A DNA stretch of 64,000 bases from Gracilaria domingensis (taxonomy: Eukaryota > Rhodophyta > Florideophyceae > Gracilariales > Gracilariaceae): positions 416,589 through 480,588 of the forward strand of contig VCMS01000018.1 in NCBI GenBank assembly GCA_022539475.1, in the 5' to 3' direction. Position numbers and translations under genes: made by a program. Positions within the stretch are counted from its first letter, which is position 1; each line of letters opens with the position of its first letter. Positions 1-9,280 of the stretch are shown piece by piece. Under the pieces are notes generated by a model, which saw only the letters and a list, made by a program, of their open reading frames with translations, was not told the origin of the DNA and searched no databases.

Positions 1-70
1 GTCTGGAGGTGAAGATTGACGGAATGGTGGCCTACGGTGACGCATGTGGTACAGAAGTGCCAGGGAGGAA

Positions 71-451
71 GTGTTTTGGGAGGTCTCCGGAGGGTGCCAG
101 AATGTGGCCAGAACGTGCCGCGCGGGCGGGGGGGGGTCGGTCGTGTTAGGGTAGGTACCCTAACACGACCGACCCCCCCCGCCCGCGGGCACGTTTTGGG
201 CGATTTTTTGAAAAATGTGCGATTTTATGCCCGCGGGCGGGGGGGTCGGTCGTGTTAGGGTAGGTACCCTAACACGACCGACCCCCCCCCGCCCGCGGGC
301 ACGTTTTGGACGATTTTTGAAAAATGTGCGATTTTATGCCGCGGGCGGGGGGGTCCGGTCGTGTTAGGGTACCTACCCTAACACGACCGACCCCCCGCCC
401 GCGGGCACTTCTGGCCACATTCCGGTGCCTTCCCGGGACCTCCCAAAACAC
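71..451. repeat. Fold-back element with three nested palindromes
   Basis: The outer arms (about 71-120 and 401-451) are inverted copies of each other with few mismatches. Between them lie three near-perfect palindromes at about 121-187, 231-298 and 339-405, each with a G-run arm, a GTGTTAGGGTA core and its inverse. They are separated by two copies of a roughly 42-bp spacer (about 189-230 and 299-340). The structure is that of a fold-back or MITE-like element whose core has been amplified. No coding sequence is visible in it. Confidence 0.85.
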
Positions 452-830
452 GCCGCCGCGCAGTGATTTCGCTACACCCGGCCGCCGGTACGTTGGCGCC
501 GCTGTCCACGTGTATTGGCGGGAGTAGGCTGTACATGGAAGTGAATGAGTGTACTCTTGACTACTATGCAAAGCATTTGAAGAGCATGATTAGAGAACGC
601 GACCATTGCTCGCGTGAGTCATCATTGCGCGAACTCCACGACTCTAAAGCGTACAATCAGCGTGCGAGCGGCCACGGACAGGACACGGACGAGACTGGCA
701 GTGCGCTGGGAGGAGCTGCCGAAAGCGGGGTGCCCAGCGTAAGTCGCCTTTAAAGGCTCGCCTCCGTTGTTGTATCGTCCAGAGCGAGCGTATTGTTGAT
801 ATACACCTTTCACTGCAATAGCTGTTCAAC

Positions 831-1526
831 ATGAAGCCAACTCGTGTTCGAAAGCGTACGCAAAGCGTGACTCCTCGCACTCGGCGGAGCACTCGATTAT
901 TGCAAGGTGGAATGCGGGTTTCTCTGCAGATGGATATTGAGGATGAAGGAAAGGTGATAGTCGGGGAAGCGTTGTTGCATGGAATTGGAAGTGTTCTACG
1001 CCGCGAGTTGCACGGGAAGCAATTGGACCCAGGTCTTGTGGTGGTTCATAATATTCTCATCAGTCGAAGCGGTCAGACGTTCTACCCTTACCGGGCGGAG
1101 GGCCTGGATCTTCCACAATATATCCAGGATCTCCGGACGGCCGCTCCTTGGGATGAGAAAATGATGGAACCGGTGGCAGCCAGCATTCCGGCGTCGAAGC
1201 GAGGAACGGTGAGCGCTATGAGTGAGGTGATGACGCCGACAAGCCGCACGGAGCCAATTCGAAGTTCATCAACACCGAGAGGTAGCGCATCAGTAGCACC
1301 TCCGCGGGCAGGTCCGTCGTCTGTTACGAAGCGGTCTATGGAGACGAGAGCATCCCCAGCTACGAAGCGGACAGGTCAAACAAAGTCTACCTCCGCTACG
1401 AAGCCCACTGCGTCGAAAAGGGCTTCTCCTGCGATGAATCAGACCGTCGACACAAGGGGACTTCTGCGTCGAAACAGACGGTTCAGCAGGGGACGGCTGT
1501 GCAAGAGGAGGAAGATGAGATCATGA
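831..1526 (+). CDS. N-terminal part of ParB-like module, Lys/Ser/Thr-rich
   Basis: An ATG-started frame of 231 codons. It opens with a basic Arg/Thr-rich segment, then a folded-looking stretch (about residues 30-110), then a low-complexity tail with repeated S/T-A-T-K units. The tail continues in the next frame just downstream (GTSASKQT is readable in the frame of the ParB-like ORF), so the last 25 or so codons here are probably read in the wrong frame. I infer that this is the N-terminus of the ParB-like protein that follows, separated from it by a one-base deletion, an unrecognised intron or a sequence error around 1440-1465. I do not recognise a family. A TTTAAAGG motif about 80 bp upstream (near 749) could be a promoter element. 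Confidence 0.5.
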   Translation: MKPTRVRKRTQSVTPRTRRSTRLLQGGMRVSLQMDIEDEGKVIVGEALLHGIGSVLRRELHGKQLDPGLVVVHNILISRSGQTFYPYRAEGLDLPQYIQDLRTAAPWDEKMMEPVAASIPASKRGTVSAMSEVMTPTSRTEPIRSSSTPRGSASVAPPRAGPSSVTKRSMETRASPATKRTGQTKSTSATKPTASKRASPAMNQTVDTRGLLRRNRRFSRGRLCKRRKMRS

Positions 1527-2854
1527 AAGGTCCCCTTCCAGACGCGGATGCGCAATCCGCGCAAGGAGCTGGTCCATCTGTACCCCAAACTGCACCAGAA
1601 ACTGCGGAGCAGCAGGACGATGACGTTGTGCTTCTGTCCGCAAGAATGGCACGTTCAAGTGTTTCTGGCGAGCGGTCTGGAACACAAGGGACACCTACTC
1701 GGAGCAAGACGTACAGACGAATTCGTCAGAAGGTACCAAAGGTGAACCTCAATCAGTACCGGATGGTTGTTGTTACTGTTGACATCACTCTGGTGGACAC
1801 TCCGCCCAATTTACTCCGTGGAGTAAGTAAACGCCACGTTGAAGCCCTTGTGAAGAGTATGGAGGAGCGGGGGATATTGCAGTCGATGGGTTCTCCAGTG
1901 GTGGCCTTACAAGATGCTACTACGGGAGAGAGGGATACTGACAAGGGACGCCTAACGAAGAAGTGCTTCATTGTAGATGGTTTGCATCGTCTGAAAGCTA
2001 TACAATATTTGGCAGCGACTGGTGCACCGAAGTGGAAGCGATTAGCCAAGTTTTGGCGTTGCAATCTGCTGATACGAAGAGATGGGAGGCCCATTGGGAT
2101 GAAGGAATTGTTATGTGTTGCTTCGTACCTCAATGAGTCGACGAGTACCATGCGAAGGATGATGTTTGCAGACAAGATACACTCTATAGTTAGTGTGGTC
2201 GCCATTCTAATTGAAGATGTTGAGGGGGTGACGCCGGCAGACGTGGATCCTGCAGAAGTGACAGAAGTGTTGAAGGAGAGCCAACTGATTGGGACTGTGC
2301 AAGAGCGTCAGTACCTGAGATATGCCAATGTCGCCCTGCAACTCATGTCTCGTGAGGGAATGCTGGCCCATTTCGAGGATATATGTGAGACTGTGAGTGA
2401 CATAGGTCTCACACATCTGTCCCATACTCCGCTATATGTTTTGGATGCCGAGGAGTTTTCCTTCATTCTTGATTGTCTTCAGATGTTTCTATTGAAGGGC
2501 AAGTCGACGAAGACAAAGCAATGGAAAAGCTTTGAGGAGGTTCGAGGTTTCTTTTATGATAGAGCAGTGTCTCTGTTCCGCGCGGCTAGAGCAGTGAGGA
2601 ATGAACTGAACGAGGAAGAGTCCATGGAAGTGTTCCTGAAACGCGAAGTCAGTCTTTCTGCTCCATCGAATGAAGATGACGTTGAAGACCCAGACAACAA
2701 CGCAGCTGTGTATCAGTTCCTTTTGGGACAAGTTGTGAACTTCAACACTTTGCCGCGTGTTCGGAGCAGGACGAACTCAATTAGAACTGCCACGACTTCC
2801 GTTCAGAATCGATTGCGGACGATGCTCAAGGTAATTCCGCCCCCGCACCAGTGA
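1499..2854 (+). CDS. ParB/sulfiredoxin-like nuclease domain protein
   Basis: A 451-codon frame. After an acidic disordered leader (residues 1-80) comes a ParB-like domain at about residues 88-170: a beta-rich VVVTVDITLV segment, a helical stretch with KSMEERG, and the motif DGLHR at 160-164, which matches the (D/N)G-x-H-R nucleotide-binding signature of ParB-type domains. The rest (180-450) is helical, with a Ser/Thr/Arg-rich end, and I do not recognise it. ParB-type domains outside chromosome partitioning occur as nucleases or NTP-using domains, often in mobile elements; the substrate here is unknown. The frame overlaps the upstream frame and is followed by two further short frames and then by a dioxygenase-like ORF on the same strand, suggesting one functional module or one long broken gene. 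Confidence 0.6.
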   Translation: MQEEEDEIMKGPLPDADAQSAQGAGPSVPQTAPETAEQQDDDVVLLSARMARSSVSGERSGTQGTPTRSKTYRRIRQKVPKVNLNQYRMVVVTVDITLVDTPPNLLRGVSKRHVEALVKSMEERGILQSMGSPVVALQDATTGERDTDKGRLTKKCFIVDGLHRLKAIQYLAATGAPKWKRLAKFWRCNLLIRRDGRPIGMKELLCVASYLNESTSTMRRMMFADKIHSIVSVVAILIEDVEGVTPADVDPAEVTEVLKESQLIGTVQERQYLRYANVALQLMSREGMLAHFEDICETVSDIGLTHLSHTPLYVLDAEEFSFILDCLQMFLLKGKSTKTKQWKSFEEVRGFFYDRAVSLFRAARAVRNELNEEESMEVFLKREVSLSAPSNEDDVEDPDNNAAVYQFLLGQVVNFNTLPRVRSRTNSIRTATTSVQNRLRTMLKVIPPPHQ

Positions 2855-3242
2855 AGCAGTCCGTGACGAAGAGGAGGACTCCCGCTGCTGCTGCTGCAAC
2901 ATCTGCCAGTGAAGAAGGGGAGCCGCGAAGAAGTGCACGAGAACGGGCGCAGGTGAGTTATAGGGAAATTGACACGGCCGAAATCGAGGTGCCATAGAAG
3001 TTCTGGATAGCTCTGAAGAAGAACAGCGGGCTCCGCCGAGGAAGAAACGGAGAAAGACTTTCACACAACAGATGAGATCTACTCTGAACAGCATGACACC
3101 GGATGACCTGATGTCTCAACTAAATGAACATGTGCTGAGAGGAAGGTCGATGAAGGTTCAGTTCGTGGCATTGGGAGAGGGAGCGAATGCAGAGAACGCA
3201 GGCAGTTCTGCATTTGTGGATGACGAGAGCTTCTTTCTGTGA
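2848..3242 (+). pseudogene. Linker frames between ParB-like and dioxygenase ORFs
   Basis: Two short frames continue the composition of the ParB-like gene. From 2848 (frame 1) a basic Ala/Ser-rich stretch ends in RRSARERAQ and stops at a TAG at 2995-2997. From 2991 (frame 3) an acidic and then basic stretch (DSSEEEQ, PPRKKRRK) runs to a TGA at 3240-3242, which overlaps the start of the dioxygenase frame. A CAG-GTGAGT donor-like site lies at 2950-2958, but no acceptor that I could find restores the downstream frame. These look like coding sequence of the same gene broken by small deletions or errors. Confidence 0.4.
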
Positions 3243-4744
3243 CAGTTCCACGGGTTGTCACCGTCGAGAAAGATGCTGCGCCAGACGATCAGCAAGAGAC
3301 AGGTGGGGGGTCATTTGATGACGAGTTACCTACAGCTCTTCCGGAATCTGAGGAGCACGGACTTGTTCGAGGTGACCCATATGATGGCCCACTGAACCCA
3401 TCATGGTGCGGGTATGCCAGGCTGAGACCGCAGGAATGGCAAGGGAAGAACGTAATTGAGCACAAGGACCCCTGGCTCAGAGTCATTCACTTGCCGAAGG
3501 GACATAGGTCGGAGCTGCTAAGTGTCTCGAATCTCAGAGATGTACACCATCTTGTCTTTTGGCACGCTGCAAGGGCTGAACATCGCCTACGGGCGGAGAC
3601 ATTTGGTATGCAGTATCCTCGTACTCGACCGACAGGTATGGATGATGAAGAGGTGCTGTGGGTTGCTGCGAAGGAGCATGACGAATTTGGGCAAATGTTC
3701 TTCGCCCGAATGCAAGCTGAGCTAAGGCAGAATGGATATTGCGTGCTTGATGGCTTTGCGACGGATAATGGTGTCCCTAAATGGGAGGAGTTGGAAGAAG
3801 TTCGGGAGTTCGGAGATGTGTCGGGGAAGTTGGTGGACTTCTTCGAGAATGAGTATGGAGCGATGCCGGATATACGGAAAGGAGAGGAACAGAAGTCGTT
3901 TGTTCAAATAATCAACGATGATGAAGGATGGAAGGACGGTAGCGATGGACCATTTGAGGGGAGAGTGATGTCGACACGTTGGGGTACGGTGGAGAAGCCG
4001 GAGGATAATGAGGAGCTCAGGTGGGTTGTAAGGTCGCGTGCTTTACTTGATGTTCGAATGGGTACAATTGCTGCGGCTTTGGGACTATGGGACAATGAAA
4101 GGGAAGCTGTGAAGATGTACACTCCGAAAACTGGTGGTCGATTTCTGGGGACGACGAGAAAGTGCAAGCGCCAGACGCTGCACACCGACTTCAGTGGTCT
4201 GGTTACGAAGGAAACAATGAATACTGGCAACCCCGGATACTTTGTAATGGCCTCTGGGAAAGAGGGCTTTCCTCTCTGGGTGAGCGCTGGAAGCCATCAA
4301 CTGGTGGGGATGAACAACCAACAGTTGCGAGTGATGTCGGAGGTGTATCCAGCGAAGAAGATAATCATCCCACCGTACTCTGTATTCGTGGGCCGTGGTG
4401 ATGTGACACATGCTGGAGCAAGTGGGAAGGACAAGGTGGATAGGCCCGAGTCTATGGATTTGCTGGTTAGATACCACATGTACATGGTACCAGAGGGCTA
4501 CGCACTACCTGATGCTGTTCATCGGGTGCGGGATTTCCGACCCACGTTTGTCAATGGTGACGAGGAGGAGGAGGCGGAGGATGAACTGTTGTCCGATAAG
4601 GAGGGTGGGGCGGTTGACATGGACGAAGACCAAGTGGTCGTGGAGATTGGTGTGGAAGCGGACGCCGGTAGAACCGAAGTGCTCGAGAGTAGTAGTGATG
4701 ACGATTTGCCAATAATGAGGCTGCGAGCGCCTCGAAGTGGATGA
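3239..4744 (+). CDS. 2-oxoglutarate/Fe(II) dioxygenase-like protein
   Basis: A 501-codon frame; the first codon in this reading is GTG, and the frame is already open from about 3219, so the true N-terminus may lie in the upstream frame. The C-terminal half has the residues expected of a double-stranded beta-helix dioxygenase: HTD (H315 and D317) for the first two iron ligands, H391 in GDVTHAG for the third, and R411 in LVRYH for 2-oxoglutarate. Between them lie a WVSAGSH segment and an IIIPPYSVF strand, as in PhyH/giant-virus-type oxygenases. The last 70 residues are acidic and disordered. The substrate is unknown. The adjacent ParB-like domain suggests nucleic acid or chromatin, and some fungal and algal transposons (Kyakuja-Dileera-Zisupton) carry TET/JBP dioxygenases, but I cannot place this protein in that family. 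Confidence 0.6.
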   Translation: MTVPRVVTVEKDAAPDDQQETGGGSFDDELPTALPESEEHGLVRGDPYDGPLNPSWCGYARLRPQEWQGKNVIEHKDPWLRVIHLPKGHRSELLSVSNLRDVHHLVFWHAARAEHRLRAETFGMQYPRTRPTGMDDEEVLWVAAKEHDEFGQMFFARMQAELRQNGYCVLDGFATDNGVPKWEELEEVREFGDVSGKLVDFFENEYGAMPDIRKGEEQKSFVQIINDDEGWKDGSDGPFEGRVMSTRWGTVEKPEDNEELRWVVRSRALLDVRMGTIAAALGLWDNEREAVKMYTPKTGGRFLGTTRKCKRQTLHTDFSGLVTKETMNTGNPGYFVMASGKEGFPLWVSAGSHQLVGMNNQQLRVMSEVYPAKKIIIPPYSVFVGRGDVTHAGASGKDKVDRPESMDLLVRYHMYMVPEGYALPDAVHRVRDFRPTFVNGDEEEEAEDELLSDKEGGAVDMDEDQVVVEIGVEADAGRTEVLESSSDDDLPIMRLRAPRSG

Positions 4745-5079
4745 GAATGAGATGATTAGTAAATTATGTGTGTCTTGCGAGTATTAAGAGTAGTATACTA
4801 TTACAAGGCTATACATATGAACATAGAAAAGGTGCGGCAGGCTGGTAATTGAACAAATGTCAAACGTCTTTGGTCCAGTTGCGTCTAATTGCAACATGCA
4901 AATGCTCGGTATCGTTAACATCATTGGTGGCACCAGTCAATTCGCAATTGAACATGTAGCGTCCTAACATTTCTGAAACTGCACTTAAGGTTGCTTTTAA
5001 GAGAAGTATGAAACTGAGAAGTCTATACAGTTCCTGTCTATGCGGTACTTGTGGCAGTATGGTGACTGTATCAGGAAAA
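4745..5079. other. Intergenic, no gene seen
   Basis: An AT-rich spacer between the dioxygenase-like gene and the HAD pseudogene. I see no conserved motif, RNA gene or repeat in it. Confidence 0.5.
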
Positions 5080-5955
5080 ATGGCAGAGGAACAGAGAGAC
5101 TTGGCGGAAATTTCACCAAATACCTTGTCTAAGTTCATATATGCCAATGGTTACGGTATATTAAGTTCCGTTGATGGAACGTTGAGAAGAGAAGGAGAGT
5201 CAATTCCAGAAGAAGTTGTGAAGTGTATGAAGTTCATTGACGAACGTGTTGGTTTCGGACTTGTCACAGGGGGTGATGTGGGCGACGTGGAGGGGAAAAT
5301 GGAAGGACTCGGAGACTATAAGTTTGGTGTCTCGGCGAATCATGGAGCTTTCCTGCGTTTCTCTGACGAGAGGGAAATTAAGGGTGCATTCAATGATCAC
5401 ACCCTTGACCACACTGTTGACGGACAACTGTTCCTGGCAAGGGATTTGAATAGGAGGCATGGTATTGTGAATGATGATGACAAGGGGTTCGTGGAGACCA
5501 GAAGTGATAGTGGCCTTCCCAATTTCGTGTACAACAAACTGTGGCAGTGGAAGGAAGAAGTGGATTCTGCTATTGGGGACCTGTTGCAGAAGATGGATGC
5601 GTTTGTTATCTATCCCGGCGATAAAAGTTGCGAAATTGTGGACAAGCGATACACAAAAGGAAGCGGAGGAGAAAATCTTGTGGATAATGAACCGAGATTT
5701 ATTGATACGGATGACGTCGTGACGTTCTGAAGTGCTTTGAGCGACGGGCCTTTGCATGAGGTAGGCGTGTACGGCGTTCATGTCAAAGAAGATTGTATCC
5801 CGGGTGGAGTACACAACCTGTTCGAAAGCGTGGAGGATGTACATTCGACAATTATGTTGGTGGCTCTGTTGTACGGCTACGAGGAAAAGCAGCACGATAA
5901 AACCACCATGATTCATAAAAGGGTATTGAGATATATACGACACTTTTATTACTGA
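5080..5955 (+). pseudogene. HAD phosphatase pseudogene, convergent duplicate
   Basis: A diverged duplicate of the minus-strand HAD gene at 5971-6843, tail to tail with it and only 15 bp apart. Alignment by eye covers the whole length, from the ISPNTLSKFIYANGY region to the C-terminal ALLYGY segment. Two lesions hit catalytic sites. Motif I reads SSVDGTL where the intact copy has SDVDGTL, so the nucleophilic aspartate is a serine. An in-frame TGA (5728-5730) stands exactly where the intact copy has the glycine that begins motif IV (GNASND); after it the same frame continues for 75 codons. Motif II is also altered (VTGGD against ATGRD). The chosen start matches the intact copy's ATG. Non-functional as a phosphatase unless the product has another role. 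Confidence 0.85.
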
Positions 5956-5970
5956 GATCTCATATCATAG

Positions 5971-6843
5971 CTAAGTATTAAAGGCATCGTAGCACTTGAA
6001 ACAAACTCCAAGAGCATTTCTAAACCATTGACACTTGCATTTTCTGTACCCGTACAGTTCTGCCACCCTTCTGATGGTCTCATGCACGTCCTCCACCCCA
6101 TCAACAAGATATGTTACCGCTGGTGGAGGGTCGTCTCCCTTCACATGAACTGCGAGGGTTGCCATTTCATATAGAGGACCATCATTGGAAGCATTCCCGA
6201 AGGCAACGATTAAATGTGTGTCGAACTGCGGGTCGTTTTCAACCAAGGCTAGCGCCCCACTATTTTTCGTGAAACGAATGTCCCCTATGTCACAGTTTTC
6301 ATCTTGAGGGTACGCAACCAGGTTCGGAAAGGATGTCAACACTTTTGAAATACCGGAGTTAGCTTCTGTTTTCCACTTCGACAGTCCATTGTACGTGAAG
6401 TTAGGGAGTCCACTGTCTTTTCTAGTGCTCACCACTGCTTGTTGACGCTCTTCGTGAAGTCCGTGCGATTCATTTAAGGAGAGTGCAAGTCTCTCAAGTT
6501 CGGCTGCACATCTTTCGTAGCCTTCCCTGTCAAGGTCCTGATCAATTTCGGTACCATTGGATAATCTCACCCGTGCGACTTGGTTTCCAGAGATGCCAAA
6601 AGTGTAGCCACCCAGGTGCTCCATGAAACTCTCGGCATCCTCTATATCTCGCCCAGTAGCAATTCCGAAACCAACGCGTGCATTGATGTACTTCATGCAT
6701 TTGACTGTTTCGGCAGGAATGTTCTCCCCAGCTCTTTTCAGAGTACCGTCAACATCACTAATCACGGCGTAGCCATTTTCGAATATTTCGTTAGCCAGCT
6801 GCTGAGGAGTTACTTCTTGGGCTCTAACTTCTGAGTTATACAT
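5971..6843 (-). CDS. HAD-superfamily (Cof-type) phosphatase
   Basis: 290 codons. The N-terminus carries motif I, DVDGTL (D30 nucleophile, D32 acid/base), motif II ATGRD with T63, and the C-terminal motif IV, GNASND (G216 to D221), which would bind magnesium. This order and the length fit Cof-type/sucrose-phosphatase-like HAD hydrolases, which remove phosphate from sugar phosphates or related small molecules; the actual substrate cannot be read from the sequence. The frame is open 26 codons further upstream, but I chose the ATG at 6843 because the duplicated copy aligns from there. No signal peptide. The final 25 residues are Cys-rich (CKCQ, VCFKC), which is not typical of the family. It is the intact member of a convergent pair. 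Confidence 0.8.
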   Translation of the reverse strand: MYNSEVRAQEVTPQQLANEIFENGYAVISDVDGTLKRAGENIPAETVKCMKYINARVGFGIATGRDIEDAESFMEHLGGYTFGISGNQVARVRLSNGTEIDQDLDREGYERCAAELERLALSLNESHGLHEERQQAVVSTRKDSGLPNFTYNGLSKWKTEANSGISKVLTSFPNLVAYPQDENCDIGDIRFTKNSGALALVENDPQFDTHLIVAFGNASNDGPLYEMATLAVHVKGDDPPPAVTYLVDGVEDVHETIRRVAELYGYRKCKCQWFRNALGVCFKCYDAFNT

Positions 6844-7470
6844 GTTTTGAAAGCTTTCGAAAGGGTTCGTTTTGCAAATGGGTGTGGGTATACAAATGAG
6901 AAGGATGTGATTGATGGTCACAAGGTGTTTCGTAGTATAAAAAGAGTCTAAGAACGACCATATACGGGTATTGTAGTACTGTTTTAAAAAGTTACTAGGA
7001 GGAGAAGTTTTTGCATCGATTTGAAGTAAAGAAAGGATGATTTAGTCATAAATTATATGTACGGGTTCAAGTGGGTAAAGAAAACTGTAAATATCTTTAA
7101 CGTGAGCTTAGAAATCAAGAAGAGTAAAACAACCTCCATTACGGGTTGAAACCCATAAAAGGTTTACCTTACTTTATACGGGTGCCCCAAGTAATGCAAG
7201 CGCTTAGTTCTTCAGAAATATCACAATTTTTGTACTTGTTTCGTTACTAGTATCGTGCACTTTAATGATATGGAATGACCATTTTCTATCTAGCAAAATC
7301 TTAGCGAAGTATTAGTGATAAGGGATGTAGGATTTAAAGGGGCATATTTGAACCACAGAAGGACGAACAATATAAGTAATGTAATAGGAACAGGTCATTT
7401 CGATAAAGTAACTTTTATGTTTAACTATCTCTAAAAGGTTTACAACACCGAAAAGTCATGTGTTCTAACC
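6844..7470. other. AT-rich intergenic, no gene seen
   Basis: An AT-rich stretch upstream of the HAD gene and downstream of the reductase relic. It contains a small ACGGGTTGAAACCCAT-type inverted repeat near 7140 but no frame of note. Confidence 0.5.
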
Positions 7471-8373
7471 TCAAAGCTGGGGGAATGGGGAGGGGGATAA
7501 CTTTTCCTTAACAACGTTGACGTAGTTTGTATGAAAAGGAGCGGGGTCACCGCCTACAATGTCTCTTTCTTGGCGGGAAAAGTCGTAGAAGTACGCGTTC
7601 CTAAACTGAAAGTCGGAGAAAGAAGTAGGGAAGCCAACGAGAGTTTTCCCATATGCAAGAAGTCGCCCAACGGTCTCTTCCAGGTTGAAAGTAGTACCTG
7701 TCTTAAGCGAAACTATCTTCAACAGCTCTTTCATTATTGTGAGCACAACCGTACTGCACTCCGTAGCGACTACGTCCATAGGAATGAAACCTCTTGAGGC
7801 CCCGACGATGTTGAACGCTGATAGCCACACGAGCTTCTCATAATAGCTTACGAGAAATGTGTCTTCGTCGACAACCCCGCAAGTGAGACCCATAAACCTA
7901 AACCTGTCTGCAACGTTGGAGGCCCACTTTCCTGTTGCGACAGTGAGACCATCCGGACTTTAAGGAGTGACACCATCCTGCGGAGCTGCGTTTCTTGAGG
8001 GGACACCAACGTATAGGACAACTTTTGAACATGTGTCCACACCGAGCTTCGAAACCAATGGTATGATGTCTCCATTCTGGAAGAAAACGAGATTCTCTCT
8101 GAGCGAATAAGGGCAAGCCTGAATTACGGTCTCCAGGGTGTTCGTTCTTCCACAAACTAGTATCGGTACATCAGAAAGATGAGAGGTAGCAGCCATGCTG
8201 CAGAATTCGTGTGCGGAAATGACCGTATCTTCTTCGTTCGCCAGCATGGTACCTATACGCCCCCTTCCAACAATAACGGCCCGAGTCCTTCGGGCGGGAG
8301 ATGAGGCCTGAGGGACGTCAGAGTATCTGGGACTCGGAGGCGGAGTGGGAGGCATGTCGCACTGGGAGTTCAT
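7471..8373 (-). pseudogene. Ketopantoate-reductase-like gene with one stop
   Basis: A 300-codon frame interrupted only by a TAA at 7960-7962. The N-terminus has a Pro/Ser-rich leader and then a Rossmann dinucleotide-binding start (RAVIVGRGRIG), followed by a VFFQNGD segment matching the (L/F)xxQNG motif of ApbA/PanE-type reductases. After the stop the same frame continues into the helical C-terminal domain (EKLVWLSAFNIVGA), which in that family carries the catalytic lysine and substrate pocket. The family reduces ketopantoate with NADPH. The length (about 300) is normal. The ATG at 8373 gives a sensible N-terminus although the frame is open further upstream. Either a recently inactivated gene or a polymorphism/sequence error. 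Confidence 0.65.
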
Positions 8374-8770
8374 TGCAAGTGTTCGAATGTTTTTGTGTGA
8401 CGATAGAAATGGAAGATGGGGCGGAGAATTGCTGGGGTAAAGAGTGATACTTAAGTAAAAACGGTTAGGAAGCGCAGAACGGGAACATGGTTCACTTTGT
8501 GAAAGTGAGCGAAATGTATGATATGTGATTGTACTGAATGAATGATAGGGCTTGTATGAGACGACAAGCCACAAAGTGTGATGATGTTTTATGAAAGGTA
8601 GGTGGAAGAGTAGAAAGTGTACAATGAATGAAACTGATTTCGAACCTGAGTTGTAAAGTAGTTGTAAAGTACGAGTTACGGCGAGCTTGAATACAGGATG
8701 AAAGGAGCCATTTTGGCTTCATAAATGACGTGAACGGGTTCTATAGCTTCACTTGGATTGCCATAATTAA
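8374..8770. other. Intergenic, no gene seen
   Basis: A spacer between the reductase relic and the epimerase fragment. I searched its plus strand for the missing N-terminal half of the epimerase and did not see it. Confidence 0.5.
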
Positions 8771-9091
8771 AAGGATGGAGTTGGATTGCGCCCGAATACG
8801 TCTATAAAGGTCGTAGAAGCACTTCTGAACGAAGGAGTTGTAGACATGTTATTGTTGATGACGGTGGAGCCAGGGTTTGGAGGACAGGCGTTTATGGAGG
8901 GTGTTCTTGACAAGGTGCGACATGCAAGGGAGTTGTACCCAAGAATAGGGATACAGGTGGATGGGGGTATTGGACTGAGTACTGTGAAAGGAGTAGTGAA
9001 GGCCGGTGCAAACATTTCAGTTGCAGGATCTGCCATCTTTGGCTCGAGTAACCCAGCTCATGTCATAGCTAGTTTTCGAAAGGTTGGTTAG
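8771..9091 (+). pseudogene. Ribulose-phosphate 3-epimerase, C-terminal half only
   Basis: About 105 codons matching the second half of ribulose-phosphate 3-epimerase, the Calvin-cycle and pentose-phosphate enzyme that interconverts ribulose 5-phosphate and xylulose 5-phosphate. Visible signatures are LMTVEPGFGGQ, IQVDGG (with the catalytic aspartate) and GANISVAGSAIF for phosphate binding. The normal enzyme is about 220 residues, so the N-terminal half with the other metal ligands is absent. A TAA lies directly upstream in frame (8768-8770) and no ATG begins the domain. The AG at 8772-8773 could be a splice acceptor of a 3' exon, but no matching upstream exon is visible. I treat it as a 5'-truncated copy; the 3' end is intact. 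Confidence 0.75.
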
Positions 9092-9154
9092 AGATAGTAG
9101 CATAAATTTATTGTTTATTACATTGTTACCTTTACGTGTTATCACGACTATATT

Positions 9155-9242
9155 CTCCGTCTCCATTGGAGATGTATTTCTCTTGTATCACAACCGGGAA
9201 AGGATGTGAGAGAACATAAATATATCCCCAGTGGACGCTGAG
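9155..9242. repeat. Long imperfect hairpin, copy 1 of 3
   Basis: The left arm (about 9155-9194) and right arm (about 9201-9242) pair over nearly 40 positions with scattered mismatches and G-U type changes, around a short loop at GGGAAA. It is the first of three diverged tandem copies with about 125 bp spacing. Confidence 0.75.
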
Positions 9243-9280
9243 AGGGAGGATGAACTACTCTACGTGCTACCATTGTTACC

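Noticed and set aside
141-385. TTAGGG/CCCTAA words as interstitial telomeric repeats
   Set aside because: Each palindrome has only a single unit on either arm; there is no tandem TTAGGG array.
1753-2205. 150-codon minus-strand ORF inside the ParB-like gene
   Set aside because: Antisense to the conserved ParB-like domain; no domain of its own.
2953-2997. 45-bp intron between GTGAGT and CATAG in the linker of the ParB-dioxygenase module
   Set aside because: Removing it keeps frame 1, which then runs into a nonsense frame; the plausible coding frame downstream is frame 3.
5728-5730. In-frame TGA in the HAD copy as a selenocysteine codon
   Set aside because: The intact paralogue has glycine there, not cysteine, and the catalytic nucleophile is lost too, so pseudogenisation is simpler. 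I saw no SECIS-like element, although I could not fold the 3' region.
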